Assembly (NCBI GenBank): GCA_001464795.1
Contig: LNEB01000010.1
Location: forward strand, 114,786 to 178,785
Length of the DNA: 64,000 nucleotides
Origin: Bdellovibrionales bacterium Ga0074139
GTDB lineage: Bacteria > Bdellovibrionota > Bdellovibrionia > Bdellovibrionales > Bdellovibrionaceae
Reading direction: 5' to 3'
Shown here: piece by piece, positions 45,899-54,576 of the stretch
How the letters are laid out: every line of letters begins with the position of its first letter
How positions within the stretch are numbered: position 1 is the first letter of the stretch
The notes under the pieces: model-generated
What the model saw: the letters and a program-made list of their open reading frames with translations, nothing else
What the model was told of the DNA's origin: nothing
Databases searched by the model: none
Translations under genes and position numbers: made by a program

Positions 45899-46302
45899 GT
45901 GAGTTTATGAATATTATAAGTCACCACTCCAAAAACTTGGAAATCCATTTCTGAACTGATGGGAATGGGTTTGTAGTTATTATTTTCTGGATAGAGAAAG
46001 TTTTGTCCACGAATCGACATCAGTCTTTTTAAAGTGAATTCACCATTGATTGAGGCCACCACAATGTGACCAGATTTAGCAGTAATAGATCTGTCAACGA
46101 TCAGTAAATCGCCAGGAAATACACCTGCACCAGTCATGGAATCCCCTTTGGCCCGCATAAAAAAAGTAGCAGCTGGTTTTTTGACTAAATGATCATTAAG
46201 ACTTAAATGATCTTCTAAATAATCAGCCGCTGGCGAGGGAAAGCCGCATTGAATTTCGCCTAGGAAAGGATACTCGATCAGAATTTCTTTAAATGCCCCC
46301 AT
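45895..46302 (-). CDS. umuD: UmuD-like translesion polymerase V subunit (S24 self-cleaving)
   Basis: This 135-residue protein has the UmuD cleavage region QCGFPSPAADYLEDHL (the Cys-Gly bond), the Ser nucleophile in AKGDSMTGAGVFPGDLLIVD, and the Lys in INGEFTLKRL. RecA-stimulated self-cleavage produces active UmuD'. No CTGT-N8-ACAG or TTAC-N3-GTAA LexA box is visible upstream. Tandem TTTACA repeats one helical turn apart are present instead, at 46356-46372 read on the minus strand. Confidence 0.95.
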   Translation of the reverse strand: MGAFKEILIEYPFLGEIQCGFPSPAADYLEDHLSLNDHLVKKPAATFFMRAKGDSMTGAGVFPGDLLIVDRSITAKSGHIVVASINGEFTLKRLMSIRGQNFLYPENNNYKPIPISSEMDFQVFGVVTYNIHKLT

Positions 46303-46355
46303 AAAAACCTCTTTTAAAAGATTTAAAGCAGTGTTTTGACATTGGCAAAGAAATA

Positions 46356-46372
46356 TGTAAATTATGTGTAAA
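46356..46372 (-). promoter_or_regulatory. Tandem TTTACA repeat upstream of umuD
   Basis: Read on the minus strand, TTTACA occurs twice with an 11-base period, 54-70 bases upstream of umuD. It may be a promoter element or regulator site. It does not match the LexA boxes I know. Confidence 0.25.
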
Positions 46373-46390
46373 ATAAGACCTAAGGATAAG

Positions 46391-46984
46391 ATGAACTACA
46401 CACCTGACTACTATAACGATTTAGAACTCACACTGAAGTACATTAAAAATGAATGTGCAGTGGCAACGAAACACCATAAACATCCCATGCACCAAATTTA
46501 CCTATCCACTTTTGGCCAGAATTATCCAGAACTTCGTACCCTTGTTTTCAGAAAACAAAATCTAACCGAAGGGTATCTGGTGTTTCACACCGATTTTAGA
46601 TCACAAAAATTTCTGGAACTCACAAAAAATTCAGCAGCTAGTGTTTTGGGGTACAACCCTGCAAAAAAGTATCAAATCAGATTCAAAGGAAACGTGGAAC
46701 TACATCATAAAGATATAATCGCAAAATCAGATTGGGACAAATTAGGTGAATCCAGCCGTAAAAGTTACTTAACAGATTTTCCACCAGGACAAGTCTCATC
46801 TATTCCCACAAGTGGTTTTGCAGAAGGTGAAATAAGTTGCATAGATGGCTTTGAAAGGTTTGTGGTGGGAATTTTTAAAATCACTGAAATAGAATGGCTG
46901 TATTTAAATTCTGAAGGTCATCGCAGGGCTTTGTTTCATCGCCAAGCTGACTTGTCTTGGTCCAGTCAGTGGTTGCAGCCATAA
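46391..46984 (+). CDS. Pyridoxamine-5'-phosphate-oxidase-family FMN-binding protein
   Basis: ATG 46391 with AAGGA upstream gives 197 residues; the frame is also open to 46364. It has the PNPOx split barrel: PMHQIYLSTFG, RTLVFRKQNLTEGYLVFHTD and FRSQKFLELTKNS match the FMN-binding strands of the Alr4036/PdxH group. The canonical PdxH C-terminal motif is not evident, so it is probably a general flavin-binding oxidase or reductase. It diverges from umuDC. Confidence 0.78.
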   Translation: MNYTPDYYNDLELTLKYIKNECAVATKHHKHPMHQIYLSTFGQNYPELRTLVFRKQNLTEGYLVFHTDFRSQKFLELTKNSAASVLGYNPAKKYQIRFKGNVELHHKDIIAKSDWDKLGESSRKSYLTDFPPGQVSSIPTSGFAEGEISCIDGFERFVVGIFKITEIEWLYLNSEGHRRALFHRQADLSWSSQWLQP

Positions 46985-46990
46985 GAAATT

Positions 46991-47599
46991 TTACTTCTTA
47001 AGAACAATAAGCTGATAGTACTTATGTAGGACCTTAAATTCAGAGGCTCTTTTCGATAAGAATCGATCGATCCCGATTTGGGGGCTGACTTCTGATTCCT
47101 GGGTCAGAGGCCACAGGTAATCATCAAATATAAGCACGCCACCACTTTTGAGCATAGGCCAGCAGAGCTCTGCTTCTTTGTAAATGAACTCACCCTCGTG
47201 GTGACCATCAAGATAAATGATATCAAATTTTTGCGACTCAAGTTGTGGAAGTGCATTGTGAGAGCTATCAACAATCAATGATACTTTGTTTTCAAACTGG
47301 CCAATTTTCATATTTTCTTTGAATAGGTCGATGGCGTGGACGTGGGGCTCTGAATAGGAATCGATGCAAACTATCGATGAAGTATTGTGGGTTAAAATAT
47401 TTTCTAACATCCAAAGTGCCGAACGCCCTTGGTGTGATCCTACCTCAAGTGCACGTATATTAGCTTTACCAGCAAATTTCTTTAACACCTTTTTCCAGTT
47501 TTGAATATTATGGGTGAACCAATCTTCAGTAAAGTTATAATGATTTTTATAGGGCGGAGCTTTAAATATAAAGTATTTAAATTTTTCAAGTATCAACAT
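46991..47599 (-). CDS. Class I SAM-dependent methyltransferase (Methyltransf_24/CmcI-like)
   Basis: This 202-residue protein has the SAM-binding motif ALEVGSHQGRSALWML (about residues 50-65), a CIDSYSEP acidic loop, and the FDIIYLDGHHEGEFI motif typical of Methyltransf_24. The target is not known; members methylate small molecules and glycans. It is convergent with the flavin protein and upstream of the metal module. Confidence 0.85.
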   Translation of the reverse strand: MLILEKFKYFIFKAPPYKNHYNFTEDWFTHNIQNWKKVLKKFAGKANIRALEVGSHQGRSALWMLENILTHNTSSIVCIDSYSEPHVHAIDLFKENMKIGQFENKVSLIVDSSHNALPQLESQKFDIIYLDGHHEGEFIYKEAELCWPMLKSGGVLIFDDYLWPLTQESEVSPQIGIDRFLSKRASEFKVLHKYYQLIVLKK

Positions 47600-47655
47600 T
47601 GTTTAGTAGTACACTGGATGACCATTTTTTAAAAGCTGTGGTGCTGCAAAAGGGT

Positions 47656-48030
47656 TCAAATCATCGGCAAAACGTAAGCAAAACCGAACCCGATCAAAAA
47701 TAATCCAAGGCTTATGAAATAAACAATTTTTGTGATCCGCCTGCCACTGATGCAGGCCTCACGAAGTTTGGGGTCTAGGGGACAGGGTGCATTTCTATTT
47801 TTCCAAATTAAAAAGCCATTTCCAGCCAGCATGACTCCAGAAAAACCGAAAAGCAGCAGCTTGTTTTCTGAAGCCCAAATAAGTCCTGGCACATCAGAGG
47901 CAAGCCCTGCCAGCACAGCTCCTAATCCAAGGCTTACAAGCAGCGCAGGAAGAGCACAGCATATCAAAGTGCTCATCGAACCAAACAGAGTTAAATAACT
48001 TAACAATTTACTATTCGAATTTGGATTCAT
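47656..48030 (-). CDS. MerT-like heavy-metal membrane transport protein
   Basis: ATG 48030 gives 124 residues and overlaps the MerP-like gene by 20 bases; earlier in-frame ATGs overlap it more. Three TM helices are visible. A vicinal Cys pair lies in the first (STLICCALPALLVSLGLG) and a second Cys pair in the loop (CPLDPKLREAC), the MerT layout. MerT imports Hg2+ handed over by periplasmic MerP. The downstream mercuric reductase is absent, so another metal such as copper is possible. Confidence 0.65.
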   Translation of the reverse strand: MNPNSNSKLLSYLTLFGSMSTLICCALPALLVSLGLGAVLAGLASDVPGLIWASENKLLLFGFSGVMLAGNGFLIWKNRNAPCPLDPKLREACISGRRITKIVYFISLGLFLIGFGFAYVLPMI

Positions 48031-48283
48031 AGCCCGCATCTTTAAGTATTTCTGAAATTTTATCATTGGAAAGTCGCTTGCCATCTTTGAAATTAATTTT
48101 TACAAATTTATTGGCAAGGCTGACTTCAATTTTGGCCACTTCCGGTTGAGCCATGAATTTTTTCTCGATCCCTTGTGCGCAAAAAGCACAGACCATGCCT
48201 TTGACACCCACAGTGATAGTTTCACTTGCCAATGCCAACGATGTTGACAAAAAGACCATTGCCGAAATTAAGAATTGTTTCAT
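48011..48283 (-). CDS. MerP-like periplasmic heavy-metal-binding protein
   Basis: This 90-residue protein has a signal peptide (cut near SLALASE) and one HMA domain with GMVCAFCAQGIEKKF, the GMxCxxC metal site, and the FKDGKRLSNDKISEILKDAG tail. HMA proteins chaperone Cu+, Hg2+ or Zn2+. Export makes it MerP-like rather than CopZ-like. It is coupled to the MerT-like gene and lies downstream of csoR and the 209-residue secreted protein. Confidence 0.8.
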   Translation of the reverse strand: MKQFLISAMVFLSTSLALASETITVGVKGMVCAFCAQGIEKKFMAQPEVAKIEVSLANKFVKINFKDGKRLSNDKISEILKDAGYESKFE

Positions 48284-48299
48284 TTTTTTATTTCTCCTT

Positions 48300-48929
48300 T
48301 TAAAAGTGAATCATATAGTTAAAAGCTCCACCGCCATCAAACCTTGCGCCGATTTCCCAAAGCGTATTCTTAATGTAAAATCTTAAAAATTGAGTCATCT
48401 CGATGTTGGATTTATAGGAATACTTTTCTGCCTGAAGAATCAGCCAAACGTTTAAATCACTGTAATCAGCTAAAAAGGGAGCAAGGCCTGCACGCACTTT
48501 AGTAAAATTATAATGCTGATCGGGAATTAGAATATTTTTGTTGTGACTGCGGCTAATATACAAATGGTCAAAATCTATATAGTATTTTCGGCTTTCCCAG
48601 TCGGCTGAAAATTCGAATAAATCAGCCGCGTAATTTTTCATTTCAAATTTTTCAATGCCACTGCCAGCACTGAAATAGATGTTTCCTTGAGAGTCTTCGT
48701 TGTTCCACCTTTTCACCAGCCAATTGAGCCGCGGAATATAAAACTCTGAGGTCGTGTCACGTAAGTATGTTCCTGCGACTGCTAGGTTTGAGGTAAACGA
48801 ATAGGTCAGTAAAATTTCGTTCATTTCACTGGTGTTATAAGACACAAGACTTACTGCATCCTTGTAGGAAACAGGATGAGCTTGCCCAACTGATGATACT
48901 AATAAAAAAACGAAAACCCAAAACTTCAT
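48300..48929 (-). CDS. Secreted protein of the copper module, unknown
   Basis: This 209-residue protein has a signal peptide (cut near GQAHP), and the mature chain starts with His. It is beta-rich with regular aromatic strands and ends in FNYMIHF, so it may be a small outer-membrane barrel. It sits between csoR and the MerP-like gene on the same strand and is presumably metal-induced with them. No family is recognised. Confidence 0.55.
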   Translation of the reverse strand: MKFWVFVFLLVSSVGQAHPVSYKDAVSLVSYNTSEMNEILLTYSFTSNLAVAGTYLRDTTSEFYIPRLNWLVKRWNNEDSQGNIYFSAGSGIEKFEMKNYAADLFEFSADWESRKYYIDFDHLYISRSHNKNILIPDQHYNFTKVRAGLAPFLADYSDLNVWLILQAEKYSYKSNIEMTQFLRFYIKNTLWEIGARFDGGGAFNYMIHF

Positions 48930-48940
48930 ATTAGTCCTTA

Positions 48941-49261
48941 TTAGTAAATCAGTTTAATAATTTCTTGAATTTTTTCTTCTGATTGGAATGAATCATCGCC
49001 AGTAAATGCTGATTTTACACAGCCTCTGAGGTGAGTTTTAAAAACTTCAGCTTCGATGGCTTTAATGGCTGCTGATGCAGCCTTTAGCTGAGTGATAATG
49101 TCAGGACAGTAGCGTTGATCCAGAATCATTTTTTCGATGCCTTCGATCTGCCCTTTGACCCTGTGGAGTCGCTTCAAATGAATGGAGTGATCGGGGTGGT
49201 CATGAAATTTATTAACATTTATTTTTTTGCTTTTAGAGTTCGATTTGATTTTTTCTATCAC
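48941..49261 (-). CDS. csoR: CsoR-family copper-sensing repressor (copy 1)
   Basis: This 106-residue all-helical repressor has HSIHLKRLHRVKGQIEGIEK, the first Cys ligand in DQRYCPDII, and His/Cys ligands in KTHLRGCVKSAF. This C-H-C set is that of Cu(I)-sensing CsoR rather than RcnR or FrmR. CsoR leaves its GGG/CCC operator when copper binds. A matching operator (49292-49311) lies in the divergent promoter, so it should repress both its own operon and the Cu-protein/copA operon. Confidence 0.9.
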   Translation of the reverse strand: MIEKIKSNSKSKKINVNKFHDHPDHSIHLKRLHRVKGQIEGIEKMILDQRYCPDIITQLKAASAAIKAIEAEVFKTHLRGCVKSAFTGDDSFQSEEKIQEIIKLIY

Positions 49262-49285
49262 TTGCTGCTAACCTTCATGTTTCGA

Positions 49286-49313
49286 TTGACTTATACCCTA
49301 CCAGGGGTATAGT
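49286..49313 (+). promoter_or_regulatory. Promoter with CsoR operator between -35 and -10 (module 1)
   Basis: TTGACT (49286-49291) and TATAGT (49308-49313) are 16 bases apart. The spacer holds the inverted repeat TATACCCTACCAGGGGTATA (49292-49311), with 7-base arms. Repressor bound here would directly block RNA polymerase. The downstream gene starts at 49343 after GGAA. Confidence 0.85.
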
Positions 49314-49342
49314 TTCTTGTCAACCCTTCCAAAGGAATTTAA

Positions 49343-50101
49343 ATGAAGAAGATTAATTTTGTTATGCCCCTCTTGCTTCTGTCTTTTTTTACGCTGGCTG
49401 ACGCTGCGTCGCAGTCTGAAAATCGAATTAAACTCGAGCCTGTTGCAACTGCAGTATCAGCTGGATCTGTGACTTACAAATTTATGCTTTTAGATTCTAG
49501 TTCAAGTAAAATGATTCGGGATTCTGACTTAGTTGTAGCCCACGAAAAGAAGCTACATATGATTATTTACGATTCTTCTTTGACGGAATTTCAACATATT
49601 CATCCTGAATTTGACGGTAAGATTTGGAGTGCCACTGCACAATTTTCTGCTAATGGTGATTATTGGGTTTGGGCACAAGGAGAGCTTAACTCAGATAGAT
49701 CAGAATTTTCTGCCTCTACGAAGCTTCTAGTCAGCGGTGGATCGCCCACAAAGCCCTTGCCACCGTCGTTGGCTGATGCAAGAACTGGAACGTCTGGCCT
49801 TTCAAGGGTGAGTCTCAGCTCGGGTCGACTGATGGCTGGAAAAATGGCCATGCTGGATCTTACAATGTCTAGAACTGATGGCACGAAGCCTGTGTTAACT
49901 CCCTATATGGGTGCTTTTGCACACATTATTGCAACGCCATCATCTGGAGATTCACTTATCCATGTGCATCCTGTTACCACGGGTGATGCCAAAGGTATGA
50001 TTCATGCCACTTTCCCCAAAGCTGGGTCCTACCGTTTATGGATCCAATATATTGATGCTGGAACATTAAAAGAAGTTCCATTAGCTGTAAAAGTTTTTTG
50101 A
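49343..50101 (+). CDS. Secreted His/Met-rich copper-module protein (paralogue 1)
   Basis: This 252-residue protein has a signal peptide (cut near ADAAS). Two similar halves each carry a metal-ligand motif: [20 protein letters not shown] followed by IHPEF, and [20 protein letters not shown] followed by HP. Both are of the (M/A)H-x-I...H-(I/V)-HP type found in periplasmic copper proteins. The C-terminal [16 protein letters not shown] strand completes the second domain. It is transcribed from the CsoR-controlled promoter and coupled to copA. Copper binding is inferred. Confidence 0.7.
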   Translation: MKKINFVMPLLLLSFFTLADAASQSENRIKLEPVATAVSAGSVTYKFMLLDSSSSKMIRDSDLVVAHEKKLHMIIYDSSLTEFQHIHPEFDGKIWSATAQFSANGDYWVWAQGELNSDRSEFSASTKLLVSGGSPTKPLPPSLADARTGTSGLSRVSLSSGRLMAGKMAMLDLTMSRTDGTKPVLTPYMGAFAHIIATPSSGDSLIHVHPVTTGDAKGMIHATFPKAGSYRLWIQYIDAGTLKEVPLAVKVF

Positions 50102-52401
50102 TGGGATCACATAAAGATCTTGTTTGTGGAATGATAGTCGATTCAGAGACTGCCAAAGGTGGAAGTGCTCAGTATAATAATCAGACCTATTTTTTTTGCA
50201 ATTCTAAATGTAAAACGAAGTTTTTAATTGATCCTTCCATCTATTTATCACCACAAACTCAGCTGCAAAAAAAATCTGATGCAAATGTGAAGTTTACTTG
50301 CCCGATGCATCCTGAGGTTCAGCAGTTGGGGCCTGGCAGTTGCCCCATTTGCGGAATGGCTTTAGAGCCAGAAGAGATTTCATTAGAAGAGGTTGAAAAT
50401 CCTGAGCTGATTGATTTTACAAAACGATTTAAATTAAGTGTTCCGTTAACAGTTCCTTTGTTGTTTCTTGCAATGTCAGACTTAATTCCAGGCCAACCTA
50501 TTCAGCACATGTTGCCTGCTTCGGTCAATGCGGGCTTGCAATTTGTGCTTGCGACCCCGGTTGTGATTTATGGAGGTCTGCCTTTTTTTCAAAGAGGATG
50601 GTCTTCACTTAAAACTAATAATCTAAATATGTTTACACTTATCGCTTTAGGCACGGGTGTCGCTTACTTATTTAGTTTAGTAGGAACTTTTTACCCCTCA
50701 CTATTTCCTGATAGTTTAAAAGTTCATGGTGGAATGGTGCCTCTTTATTACGAAGCAGCAGCTGCGATTATAACTCTTGTGCTTCTTGGGCAAGTTTTAG
50801 AACTGCAAGCAAGAAATAAAACTGGCAATGCCATCAGGGCCTTACTTGGGCTAGCACCGAAAACAGCACGAAAGATGAATCCTGATGGTTCCGAAAGTGA
50901 TGTTCCAGTCGAACAAATACAGGTGGGAGATTTTTTAAGAGTCCGGCCTGGTGAAAAAATACCAGTTGATGGTGAATTAACTGAGGGTCGAAGTATCATT
51001 GATGAATCTATGATCAGTGGTGAGCCAATACCTGTTGAAAAAAAATTATCTGATCCTGTCACGGGTGCTACAGTTAACGGAACAGGTTCATTTATTATGA
51101 AAGCTACAAAAGTTGGATCAGACACTTTACTGTCTCAGATTGTAAAAATGGTTTCACAAGCACAAAGAAGTCGTGCACCGATTCAGAAATTAGCTGATAA
51201 GGTTTCAGGCTATTTCGTACCTGCAGTGGTGTTGATATCAATATTAACAGCATTATTATGGTATTTTTTGGGTCCTGAACCAAAGCTATCTTATGCCATC
51301 ATCAACGCAGTTGCGGTTCTTATTATTGCTTGTCCTTGTGCTTTGGGTCTTGCAACTCCTATGTCCATTATGGTCGGAACTGGTAAAGGGGCAAGTGCTG
51401 GGGTTTTGATTAAAAATGCAGAGGCTCTTGAGGGTCTCGAAAAAGTTACGACATTGGTTGTTGATAAAACGGGTACACTTACAATCGGAAAACCAAAACT
51501 AGCAGTCATTAAAACAATCAATGGCTTTGAAGAGTTAGATACATTGTCTGCTGTGGCTTCCCTTGAAAAATTCAGCGAGCATCCACTAGCTGAAGCAATA
51601 ATTAATGGAGCAAAAGAAAAAAGTTTAAAAATTGATAATGTCACAGACTTTGAATCCATCACTGGAATGGGAGTAAAAGGAAAAGTAAAGGGTCGAACTA
51701 TCTTCGTTGGAAACAGTAAGTTTTTAGAAAATTTTGGAATTGATTCAAAGGAATTGTCTAAAATTGCTAAGGATCTTCAAAGCTCTGGTCACGGGGCAGT
51801 GCTAGTAGCTATTAATGAAAAGCCAGCTGCTGTAATTGCAGTGAAAGATCCAATTAAAGAATCTGCAAAACCTGCAATTCAGTATTTTCATTCAAAAAAT
51901 ATTCGTGTGGTCATGTTGACTGGTGATAATCACCAAACGGCACAAGTAGTAGCAAAAGAAATGGGAATCGATCATTTTGAAGCTGAAGTTTTACCACAGC
52001 AAAAAAATGAAATTATCAAAAAACTAAAAGCTGAGGGTCAGATTGTTGCGATGGCAGGCGATGGAATTAACGATGCACCTTCTTTGGCACAAGCTGATAT
52101 TGGCATTGCCATGGGGACCGGAACTGACGTGGCCATTGAAAGTGCTGGTGTGACTTTAGTTAAGGGTGATTTGATGGGAATCGTTCGTGCGCACCGCTTA
52201 AGTCAAGCGACTATGCAGAATATTCGCCAAAATTTAATTTTTGCTTTTGGCTATAATGCTCTGGGTGTGCCAATTGCAGCAGGTCTTCTTTATCCAACAT
52301 TTGGACTCTTGCTAAGCCCTATGATTGCAAGCCTTGCGATGAGTTTAAGCTCTGTCTCAGTCATAGGAAATGCACTAAGACTCAATCGATTGAAGATTTA
52401 A
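50098..52401 (+). CDS. copA: Cu+-exporting P1B-type ATPase with YHS and heavy-metal-binding N-terminal domains
   Basis: This 767-residue pump opens with a YHS-type domain ([26 protein letters not shown]) and a [21 protein letters not shown] domain instead of the usual HMA repeats. The core has [13 protein letters not shown] (CPC metal site), DKTGTLT (phosphorylation), SEHPLAEAI and [22 protein letters not shown] in TM7 and MSLSS in TM8 indicate Cu+ selectivity. It overlaps the upstream gene by ATGA and is under the CsoR operator. Confidence 0.95.
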   Translation: MMGSHKDLVCGMIVDSETAKGGSAQYNNQTYFFCNSKCKTKFLIDPSIYLSPQTQLQKKSDANVKFTCPMHPEVQQLGPGSCPICGMALEPEEISLEEVENPELIDFTKRFKLSVPLTVPLLFLAMSDLIPGQPIQHMLPASVNAGLQFVLATPVVIYGGLPFFQRGWSSLKTNNLNMFTLIALGTGVAYLFSLVGTFYPSLFPDSLKVHGGMVPLYYEAAAAIITLVLLGQVLELQARNKTGNAIRALLGLAPKTARKMNPDGSESDVPVEQIQVGDFLRVRPGEKIPVDGELTEGRSIIDESMISGEPIPVEKKLSDPVTGATVNGTGSFIMKATKVGSDTLLSQIVKMVSQAQRSRAPIQKLADKVSGYFVPAVVLISILTALLWYFLGPEPKLSYAIINAVAVLIIACPCALGLATPMSIMVGTGKGASAGVLIKNAEALEGLEKVTTLVVDKTGTLTIGKPKLAVIKTINGFEELDTLSAVASLEKFSEHPLAEAIINGAKEKSLKIDNVTDFESITGMGVKGKVKGRTIFVGNSKFLENFGIDSKELSKIAKDLQSSGHGAVLVAINEKPAAVIAVKDPIKESAKPAIQYFHSKNIRVVMLTGDNHQTAQVVAKEMGIDHFEAEVLPQQKNEIIKKLKAEGQIVAMAGDGINDAPSLAQADIGIAMGTGTDVAIESAGVTLVKGDLMGIVRAHRLSQATMQNIRQNLIFAFGYNALGVPIAAGLLYPTFGLLLSPMIASLAMSLSSVSVIGNALRLNRLKI

Positions 52402-53312
52402 TGACTCTTTTTTAAAAAAGTCATCAATTCCATGTAGAATCGATCAGGATGTTCCAGCCAAGGTATATGGCCACATTTCTCAAAAATGCGAAGTTGAGCG
52501 TTGGGTAATAATTCAACTAATTTTTCAGATTGAAAAATAGGTGTTGCATCATCAGCACCTGCTAACAACAAAGTTTGTGTCGTATTTTTTGAAACTTGAT
52601 CCCATGAAAACCAACTGTCTTGTGCATCCCAAATCCATTTGTTCACATCGCGGTCCGGTGGTGGATCTTCAAAATAATCTTTTAAAAAAGCTTCATGCAG
52701 TTTTGGATCATAAATCCATGATTTGACCCGAAGGTGCATCAACTCTTTGTCACAGGCTAGAACTGTTTTTGTATCACCTGCATCACGTGCTTGGTTTCTT
52801 TTTAATCGTAAGGCTTTCCAGATTTGTTTCTCCTGATCGCTTAATACATTTAAAAGATGCTCAGCATTTTTTTGACCAGCCTGCTGATCCAGTGGGCCCA
52901 TATTTAACAGTGCCGCTTTTGTAAAAGCTTGTGGATTTTTCATGCAAGCGTACAGTCCATACATGGCACCCCAAGAATGACCTACAAGTGCACAGGGGCC
53001 CGTTTGATAAAATTTTTGAATCGCATCAATATCATCAAGCATCAAATCCATGTGAAAAGAATTAGGCTCACGCTTTTCAACTTGTGATTGGCCTGTGCCT
53101 CGTTGATCAAAAAAAATGCACTGAAAATCTTTAAAAAGGGGCTGAGCCATTTTCTTCATATAGTGATGAGTATCCCCGGGGCCTCCGTGCAAAAATAATA
53201 GGGCTGGCCCTGTGCCCACAGAGTAGGTTGCTAACGTAGCTTTGTTGGAGGGGATCATTTGGGGGACCTGATGCATAATTATGAGGTTAACAAAATGGGA
53301 CCTAAGAATCAT
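52398..53312 (-). CDS. Alpha/beta hydrolase, proline-iminopeptidase-like
   Basis: This protein of up to 304 residues (or from ATG 53276) has the oxyanion motif [24 protein letters not shown], nucleophile elbow [14 protein letters not shown] and catalytic His in [18 protein letters not shown] plus GHSWG fit the S33 proline-iminopeptidase group, which releases N-terminal proline, but other esterases share this. It overlaps the copA stop by four bases (convergent) and forms the left border of the accessory island. Confidence 0.85.
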   Translation of the reverse strand: MILRSHFVNLIIMHQVPQMIPSNKATLATYSVGTGPALLFLHGGPGDTHHYMKKMAQPLFKDFQCIFFDQRGTGQSQVEKREPNSFHMDLMLDDIDAIQKFYQTGPCALVGHSWGAMYGLYACMKNPQAFTKAALLNMGPLDQQAGQKNAEHLLNVLSDQEKQIWKALRLKRNQARDAGDTKTVLACDKELMHLRVKSWIYDPKLHEAFLKDYFEDPPPDRDVNKWIWDAQDSWFSWDQVSKNTTQTLLLAGADDATPIFQSEKLVELLPNAQLRIFEKCGHIPWLEHPDRFYMELMTFLKKSH

Positions 53313-53416
53313 CTGACAAGATCTTTAGAAAAAATTGAACGATTTGAAGAGCACTATATACATTTAAATTTCAGTCCTATCTCAAAATAAGAACTTAATG
53401 AATTCATATACTTATC

Positions 53417-53477
53417 AATATTTTATATAAATTTACATAATTTAATTGAATAAATTTATGTAAAATTATATAATATT
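53417..53477. repeat. Long AT-rich inverted repeat before the mobile-mystery genes
   Basis: Two arms of about 22-24 bases (53417-53440 and 53456-53477) are near-perfect reverse complements. The core arms are TTTACATAA and TTATGTAAA, around a 15-base centre. The repeat ends 14 bases before the Xre gene start, so it is a likely autoregulatory operator of the A protein or an element end. Confidence 0.55.
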
Positions 53478-53490
53478 AGAGGGAGAATTT

Positions 53491-53928
53491 ATGGTAAATC
53501 ACTCACTTGCAATGAAACAAATCGAAAGTAGATTTAAAGGTTTTGAATCAAGCCTTTTCAAGGCTCATCGAGGTTGGATACGACAAGTGCGAGAAGCGCT
53601 TGGTATGACACTATCGAAACTGGCAGAAGCTTGTGGATCATCTATTCCATCCATTGCTCAAGCAGAACGCAGGGAGGCTGAAGGTAAAGTGACTGTCGAA
53701 ACTTTGAAAACGGCAGCTGAGGCCATGAACTGCGAATTTGTTTATATGTTTGTGCCAAAGTCTGAAATGTCAGCTTTTGTTGAACGCAAGGCCTACGAAA
53801 AAGCAACAAGATTACTTGCAAGCGCAGACCTTCATATGAGTTTAGAAGATCAAAAAGTAAAAGGTGATTTAGAACCAAGAATCCAAAAGCTAAAAAAGAA
53901 ACTCATTGATGAAGGTAAAGTGTGGTAA
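53491..53928 (+). CDS. Mobile mystery protein A (Xre-type HTH)
   Basis: This 145-residue protein has an N-terminal family segment (FKAHRGWIRQVREALGMTLS) that leads into an HTH (KLAEACGSSIPSIAQAERRE). A long helical C terminus follows (SLEDQKVKGDLEPRIQKLKK). This is the mobile mystery protein A pattern, always paired with a Fic-domain B protein. It probably regulates and neutralises its partner. GAGGGAG precedes the start, and it overlaps the B gene by seven bases. Confidence 0.88.
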   Translation: MVNHSLAMKQIESRFKGFESSLFKAHRGWIRQVREALGMTLSKLAEACGSSIPSIAQAERREAEGKVTVETLKTAAEAMNCEFVYMFVPKSEMSAFVERKAYEKATRLLASADLHMSLEDQKVKGDLEPRIQKLKKKLIDEGKVW

Positions 53929-54530
53929 GTCGCTTTCTCTTCAATAATCGAGATGGACGCACTCCACTTCCAGATGAGTGGAAAAAAGATTTAGTTCCAA
54001 AACTCAAGCATCTGAAAATTGTCGCAGAATTAGATGAGGTCGAAGAAGAAAATATCATCGAAGGTCTGATTTGGCTTGATGATTGTACAGATGGCGGTTT
54101 GGATTGGATGTTTTGGTTCAAACTTCACAAAAAATTGTTTAATAAAGTTTGGATTTGGGCAGGCAAATTTCGAGAACATGAATTAGCAAATGATGACTTT
54201 AATCACCCTGGTTTTATAAAAGAAAATATTAAAAAACTTGAAGGAGATTTAAAATTTTGGCTTAGTGTAAAGGCTAAAATGGATCCGAAAGAAGCTATGG
54301 CACGTTTCCACGAAGCAATGTTGACGATTCATCCCTTTTCGAATGGGAATGGGCGTACAGCTAGAATTTTGACTGAATATATTTGTAAGAAGCAGGGTCT
54401 TTCGATCCCAACGTGGGGGCTGGCCCATAAGGGTGATGCGAAAGAACATCGGCAAGTTTATATATACTCTGTTTTGAAAGCACGGCACGAGGGTGAGTTT
54501 TCTGCGTTGATTAAGTTTATGTTTGGGTAG
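53922..54530 (+). CDS. Mobile mystery protein B (Fic-domain protein)
   Basis: This 202-residue protein has a Fic core with HPFSNGNGRTARILTEYI, which contains the complete HPFxxGNGR catalytic motif for AMPylation or related transfer. Upstream, FHEAMLTIHPF and WIWAGKFREHEL match the family. I see no canonical S/TxxxE(G/N) inhibitory helix in the N terminus; the nearest is DEVEEEN. Toxicity and target are unknown. It is coupled to the A gene. Confidence 0.9.
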   Translation: MVSRFLFNNRDGRTPLPDEWKKDLVPKLKHLKIVAELDEVEEENIIEGLIWLDDCTDGGLDWMFWFKLHKKLFNKVWIWAGKFREHELANDDFNHPGFIKENIKKLEGDLKFWLSVKAKMDPKEAMARFHEAMLTIHPFSNGNGRTARILTEYICKKQGLSIPTWGLAHKGDAKEHRQVYIYSVLKARHEGEFSALIKFMFG

Positions 54531-54576
54531 GAAGAATTTTGGATTTTACCACGGGTTACAAATCTTAAACTTTGTT

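Noticed and set aside
46303..46390. LexA box controlling umuDC
   Set aside because: Neither CTGT-N8-ACAG nor TTAC-N3-GTAA is present; only tandem TTTACA is seen, which is not enough to claim SOS control.
50748..51662. Two minus-strand open frames of over 120 codons inside copA
   Set aside because: copA is complete on the plus strand with all P-type motifs; the antisense frames are shadows.
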